Positions 52,533-55,697 of a DNA stretch of 55,697 nucleotides are shown one piece after another. Every line of letters begins with the position of its first letter. The stretch's first letter is position 1. The notes under the pieces are model-generated. The model did no database searches. It had not been told where the DNA came from and saw only the letters and a program-made list of their open reading frames with translations. The translations under genes and the position numbers were made by a program. Source of the DNA: Mycobacterium sp. 852002-51961_SCH5331710 (GTDB lineage Bacteria > Actinomycetota > Actinomycetes > Mycobacteriales > Mycobacteriaceae); assembly GCF_001665535.1 (NCBI RefSeq), contig NZ_LZSQ01000071.1, forward strand, positions 1 to 55,697, written 5' to 3'.

Positions 52533-53302
52533 CCGGCCTCGGCCTTGGGGGCTCCGATGTTGTGCGTGATGACGGAGAGAAACGCTTCCTCCAGTGACTG
52601 ACATCCGGTGTCCTCTCGTAGTTTCGTGGGCGTGGTGTGGGCGAGGATTCGACCGTCGCGCATGAGCAGCAGGTCTCCGCAATGGTCGGCTTCGTCCATG
52701 ACGTGGCTGGAGACCAGGAGCGTGGTGCCTTGTTCCGCCAGTCGGTTGAATTGCTCCCAGAGGTCAACGCGCAGCACGGGATCGAGCCCGACGGTGGGTT
52801 CGTCAAGCACCAGCAGGTCCGGATGCGAGACCAGGGCGCAGGCGAGCGAAGCGCGTGTGCGTTGGCCTCCGGATAGGTTGGCACACAACGCGGTTCGATA
52901 GTCTGCGAGGCCCACGGCGGCCACGGCGTCATCAGCGGAGTCGGGTCCCGTGCCGTACAGCGAGGCGAAGTAGCGGACGTTGTCGATGACCCGCAGGTCG
53001 CTGTAGATCGTCGGGTCCTGGGTGACATAGCCGACTCGGTGACGCAGTTCCGCCGAGCCGGCCGGCTTCCCGAGCACCGTCACCGTGCCGGAACTGACGA
53101 TCTGGGTGCCGACGATGCTTCGCATCAGCGTGGTCTTGCCGCAGCCGGACGGGCCCAGAAGCCCGGTGATCGTGCCGGGGTCGATCTTCACCGAGACGTC
53201 GTCGATGGCCACGCGCTTACCGCGGATGACCCGCAGATTCTCGATTTCGACGGCGGGGACGGCGCCTCGGCGAAGAAATTCATCACTCGATGAAGTCATC
53301 AT
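52529..53302 (-). CDS. ABC exporter ATPase (Rv1687c type)
   Basis: 257 residues. Walker [18 protein letters not shown]-loop [11 protein letters not shown], signature [13 protein letters not shown], Walker [14 protein letters not shown]-loop [12 protein letters not shown]. Drives the coupled permease. ATG 53302 or 53299. The promoter (TTGACA at 53333-53338 read on the minus strand, -10 GAATAT at 53311-53316) puts transcription start nearly at the first ATG, so the mRNA is probably leaderless, and the operator overlaps it. Confidence 0.92.
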   Translation of the reverse strand: MMTSSSDEFLRRGAVPAVEIENLRVIRGKRVAIDDVSVKIDPGTITGLLGPSGCGKTTLMRSIVGTQIVSSGTVTVLGKPAGSAELRHRVGYVTQDPTIYSDLRVIDNVRYFASLYGTGPDSADDAVAAVGLADYRTALCANLSGGQRTRASLACALVSHPDLLVLDEPTVGLDPVLRVDLWEQFNRLAEQGTTLLVSSHVMDEADHCGDLLLMRDGRILAHTTPTKLREDTGCQSLEEAFLSVITHNIGAPKAEAG

Positions 53303-53309
53303 GTGATGA
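53279..53309. promoter_or_regulatory. Double palindromic operator at the ABC exporter start
   Basis: Two adjacent exact palindromes: TTCATC-ACTC-GATGAA (53279-53294) and TCATCA-TG-TGATGA (53296-53309), sharing the half-site TCATC/GATGA. They cover the transcription start and first codons of the ATPase gene, ideal for repression by the TetR protein encoded at the end of the same operon. Confidence 0.7.
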
Positions 53310-53310
53310 A

Positions 53311-53338
53311 ATATTCTCCGCGGCGCGGGCCGTGTCAA
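53311..53338 (-). promoter_or_regulatory. Sigma-A-type promoter of the ABC exporter operon
   Basis: On the minus strand, TTGACA (53338-53333), a 16-base GC-rich spacer, then GAATAT (53316-53311). Transcription would start about seven bases on, almost at the ATG at 53302. Confidence 0.6.
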
Positions 53339-53348
53339 GGTCCTTTCG

Positions 53349-53354
53349 TAGGAT
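53349..53354 (+). promoter_or_regulatory. -10 element of mpg
   Basis: TAGGAT eight bases before the mpg ATG at 53363, with no ribosome-binding site: probably a leaderless start back to back with the exporter promoter. Confidence 0.4.
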
Positions 53355-53362
53355 CGCCAGCG

Positions 53363-53974
53363 ATGACCGCTGAAGTCCTGTCGGCCGACCCGTTGACTGC
53401 CGCCCGCCTCCTGCTCGGCGCCGACCTCACCGGGCGCGGGGTCAGCGCGATGATCGTCGAGGTGGAGGCATACGGCGGCCCGCCGGACGGCCCGTGGCCG
53501 GACGCTGCCGCACATTCGTACCGAGGTCCGGGCGTGCGTAACCGGGTGATGTTCGGTCCACCCGGGCGGCTGTACACGTATCGCAGCCACGGCATCCATG
53601 TGTGCGCGAACGTCGTCTGCGCGACCGACGGCGTGGCCGGCGCGGTGCTGCTGCGGGCGGCCGCCATCGAGGGCGGGCTGAGCACCGCACACGCCCGCCG
53701 CGGTGAGTCGGTCCGTCCAGCCGCCCTGGCCCGAGGGCCTGGCAATCTGTGCTCGGCGTTGGGAATCATCATGGAGGACAACGGGATCGACCTGTTCGAT
53801 CCCGACAGCCCGGTCCAGCTGACGCTCGGGGAGCGGCATGTGGCCACCGAGGGGCCGCGGGTGGGGGTGAGCAAGGCGGCCGACCGTCCGTGGCGATTCT
53901 GGCTGGCCGGGCGGCCCGAGGTATCGGCCTATCGGCGCAGCCCACGGGCACCGGCTCCCGGAGGAAGCGACTAG
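53363..53974 (+). CDS. mpg: 3-methyladenine DNA glycosylase (AAG/MPG family)
   Basis: 203 residues. Removes alkylated purines by hydrolysis of the glycosidic bond. [15 protein letters not shown] holds the catalytic Glu equivalent of the human enzyme's E125 region, followed by [20 protein letters not shown] (DNA-binding loop), [15 protein letters not shown], and [13 protein letters not shown]. Length is normal for bacterial MPG. Rv1688 position. It lies 18 bases before tyrS and may share its transcript. Confidence 0.95.
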   Translation: MTAEVLSADPLTAARLLLGADLTGRGVSAMIVEVEAYGGPPDGPWPDAAAHSYRGPGVRNRVMFGPPGRLYTYRSHGIHVCANVVCATDGVAGAVLLRAAAIEGGLSTAHARRGESVRPAALARGPGNLCSALGIIMEDNGIDLFDPDSPVQLTLGERHVATEGPRVGVSKAADRPWRFWLAGRPEVSAYRRSPRAPAPGGSD

Positions 53975-53992
53975 TACGGAAAGATCGCACGC

Positions 53993-55267
53993 ATGGGTAC
54001 GTCGATCCTCGACGAATTGGAGTGGCGTGGACTGATCGCGCAGTCCACCGACCGCGATGCGCTGGCCGAGGCCCTGGCGGCCGGGCCCGTCACCGTCTAC
54101 TCGGGATTCGACCCGACCGCACCCAGCCTGCATGCGGGTCACCTCATCCCGCTGTTGACGCTGCGCCGCTTCCAACAGGCCGGCCATCGACCGATCGTGC
54201 TCGCGGGCGGGGCGACCGGCATGATCGGCGACCCGCGCGACACCGGGGAGCGCACGCTGAACACCGCCGACACCGTGGCGGAGTGGGCGGACCGGATCCG
54301 CGGGCAGCTCGAGCGGTTCGTCGAGTTCAACGACTCGCCGACCGGGGCCGTCATCGAGAACAACCTGTCGTGGACCGGCCCGCTGTCGGCGATCGAGTTC
54401 CTGCGCGATGTCGGCAAGTACTTCTCGGTCAACGTCATGCTCGACCGCGACACCGTCCGGCGTCGGCTCGAAGGCGAGGGCATTTCCTACACCGAGTTCA
54501 GCTACATGCTGCTGCAGGCCAACGACTACGTTGAGCTGCACCGTCGATACGACTGCTCGCTGCAGATCGGCGGTTCCGATCAGTGGGGCAACATCATCGC
54601 CGGGGTCAGGCTGGTGCGTCAGAAGGACGGCGCCGCGGTGCACGCCCTGACCACACCGCTGGTGACCGACTCGGAGGGGAAGAAGTTCGGGAAGTCGACC
54701 GGTGGCGGCAGCCTGTGGCTCGACCCGGAGATGACCAGTCCGTACGCCTGGTACCAGTACTTCATCAACACCGCCGACGCGGACGTCATCCGCTACCTGC
54801 GCTGGTTCACGTTCCTCTCGCCCGAGGAGTTGGCCGAGTTGGAACAGGCGACCGCGGAGCGCGCCCATGAGCGCGCGGCCCAGCGGCGACTGGCGCGCGA
54901 GCTGACCACTTTGGTGCACGGCGAGGCCGCGACGCGGTCCGTCGAACACGCCAGCCAGGCGCTGTTCGGCCGCGGCGAACTTGGCGAACTCGACGAGCCG
55001 ACGCTGGGTGCGGCGCTACGCGAGGCCGCCGTCGCCGAATTGAAGCCCGGCGGGCCCGACACCATCGTCGACCTGCTGGTGGCCAGCGGGCTGTCGCCGA
55101 GCAAGGGCGCGGCCAGGCGCACCGTCGCCGAGGGCGGCGTCTACGTCAACAACGCCCGAATCGACACCGAGGACTGGGTTCCTCAGCCGGCCGACTTCTT
55201 GCACGAGCGGTGGCTGGTGTTGCGGCGCGGCAAGCGCAACATCGCCGGCATCGAACGGGTCGCCTGA
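53993..55267 (+). CDS. tyrS: Tyrosyl-tRNA synthetase
   Basis: 424 residues, class I synthetase. [19 protein letters not shown] contains the HIGH variant [15 protein letters not shown] follows; [14 protein letters not shown] is the tyrosine/ATP site; KKFGKSTGG is the KMSKS variant. A C-terminal S4 RNA-binding domain (about 350-424) completes the protein. No T-box leader is seen. The rRNA promoter region begins right after it. Confidence 0.97.
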   Translation: MGTSILDELEWRGLIAQSTDRDALAEALAAGPVTVYSGFDPTAPSLHAGHLIPLLTLRRFQQAGHRPIVLAGGATGMIGDPRDTGERTLNTADTVAEWADRIRGQLERFVEFNDSPTGAVIENNLSWTGPLSAIEFLRDVGKYFSVNVMLDRDTVRRRLEGEGISYTEFSYMLLQANDYVELHRRYDCSLQIGGSDQWGNIIAGVRLVRQKDGAAVHALTTPLVTDSEGKKFGKSTGGGSLWLDPEMTSPYAWYQYFINTADADVIRYLRWFTFLSPEELAELEQATAERAHERAAQRRLARELTTLVHGEAATRSVEHASQALFGRGELGELDEPTLGAALREAAVAELKPGGPDTIVDLLVASGLSPSKGAARRTVAEGGVYVNNARIDTEDWVPQPADFLHERWLVLRRGKRNIAGIERVA

Positions 55268-55299
55268 GCGCCCGAGCGTCACGGGAACAACTTGGGCGC
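55268..55299 (+). terminator. GC-rich hairpin directly after tyrS
   Basis: GCGCCCGAG (55268-55276) and CTTGGGCGC (55291-55299) pair over nine bases with one G-U, loop of 14. No T run follows, so it would be a U-less mycobacterial-type terminator at best. A smaller hairpin, CGCAC-TCCG-GTGCG, lies at 55331-55344. Confidence 0.4.
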
Positions 55300-55386
55300 G
55301 TGGAGCGTTGAAGCAACCGGTAGCAGTCAACGCACTCCGGTGCGCGTGACGGGTGTCGATCCGAAAAACCCGTTCTATCAGGCCAT

Positions 55387-55415
55387 TTGACTCCTACTTT
55401 TCCCTCACGTAACTT
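55387..55415 (+). promoter_or_regulatory. rRNA operon promoter
   Basis: TTGACT (55387-55392), 17-base spacer, TAACTT (55410-55415). Optimal spacing and good hexamers, about 130 bases downstream of tyrS and followed only by leader-like sequence, as expected for an rRNA operon. Confidence 0.72.
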
Positions 55416-55697
55416 ATGGACTCGTCGCTGCGACACGGGCCAAGCCCGAAGAGCGCGGCGACTCCCAGAGGGAAGTCCCACTTCGGTGGGCTCCTGAACG
55501 TCCGCACTACGAGTACGCGGCTTAAATGCCGCGGGCTAGTGGCGCGGCCGTGCGGGTGTGTTGTTTGAGAACTCAATAGTGTGTTTGGTGGTTTTTGTTT
55601 GTTGTTTTTTTGTCTGCCTCTTTTCCCGTTTAGGGGTGGATGTTTTTTGATGCCAGTTTTTGGTGTCTTTGGTTATGGTCGAATTTTTTCGGACAGT
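55416..55697 (+). other. rRNA operon leader (16S rRNA not reached)
   Basis: No protein gene is seen. Hairpins at 55477-55490 (CCCAC-TTCG-GTGGG) and 55516-55533 (GCGGC-TTAAAT-GCCGC core) are followed by the sequence TTTGAGAACTCAATAGTG at about 55564-55581, which I recognise as the conserved antitermination/processing segment of mycobacterial rRNA leaders. The T-rich tract to 55697 fits the end of that leader. The start of 16S rRNA should lie just beyond the window. Confidence 0.75.

Noticed and set aside
53975..53992. T-box or other tRNA-sensing leader for tyrS
   Set aside because: Only 18 bases separate mpg and tyrS, too few for such an element.

Overview
The window is about 55.7 kb of high-GC DNA from a mycobacterium, most likely a fast-growing Mycolicibacterium-type species. 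Four things point there: the codon bias, the family content (CYP124, LpqH-like lipoprotein, DUF732, LysX, ABC-F, FadD/lipase fusion), frequent GTG starts and leaderless-looking promoters, and a gene order that follows, from memory, the M. tuberculosis stretch Rv1636 to Rv1689. The virulence-type pks and PE genes found in that stretch in M. tuberculosis are absent, and several extra genes are present. The window stops inside the leader of an rRNA operon directly downstream of tyrS, the location I recall for rrnB of M. smegmatis. I see no tRNA, CRISPR array, insertion sequence or phage gene.

Layout. 1-9 kb: a universal stress protein, then an inserted block (Lnt-like protein, class I fructose-bisphosphate aldolase, CYP124-type P450, a large frameshifted adenylyl cyclase/ATPase), then an SDR/metallo-beta-lactamase pair. 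9-13 kb: uvrA under a RecA-independent DNA-damage promoter, facing an AlkZ/HTH_42-type protein. 13-19.5 kb: an LpqH-like lipoprotein and a compact set of TPR protein, CHAT-domain (caspase-like) protein, small membrane protein and two proteins of unknown family. I regard this set as the best candidate for an uncharacterised system. 19.5-25.4 kb: small conserved genes, a membrane esterase, lysX and a DUF1844 gene. 25.4-27.7 kb: infC-rpmI-rplT-tsnR, with infC starting at ATC and preceded by a leader holding an intrinsic terminator and a short leader ORF. 27.7-33.5 kb: GMC oxidoreductase, acyl-CoA dehydrogenase, MpaB/DUF2236 oxygenase, a class III cyclase and a rhomboid-like membrane protein. 33.5-45.5 kb: pheST and the full arginine operon argCJBDF-R-GH, with an ArgR operator inside the argC promoter and a 71-bp MIRU-like element wedged between argF and argR. 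45.5-55.7 kb: an ABC-F ATPase, an Rv1683-like lipase/acyl-CoA synthetase fusion, a secreted protein, a Trm112-like protein, a TetR-ABC exporter cassette with a double palindromic operator, mpg, tyrS and the rRNA promoter/leader.

How it fits together. The arg genes form one translationally coupled transcript encoding ornithine and arginine synthesis plus their own repressor. The infC operon and pheST/tyrS/lysX supply translation. uvrA, mpg and perhaps the AlkZ-like protein deal with DNA damage. Two class III cyclases lie near a universal stress protein of a family reported to bind cAMP. Genes are packed tightly: no stretch of more than about 300 bases lacks a gene except the rRNA leader at the right end (55268-55697).
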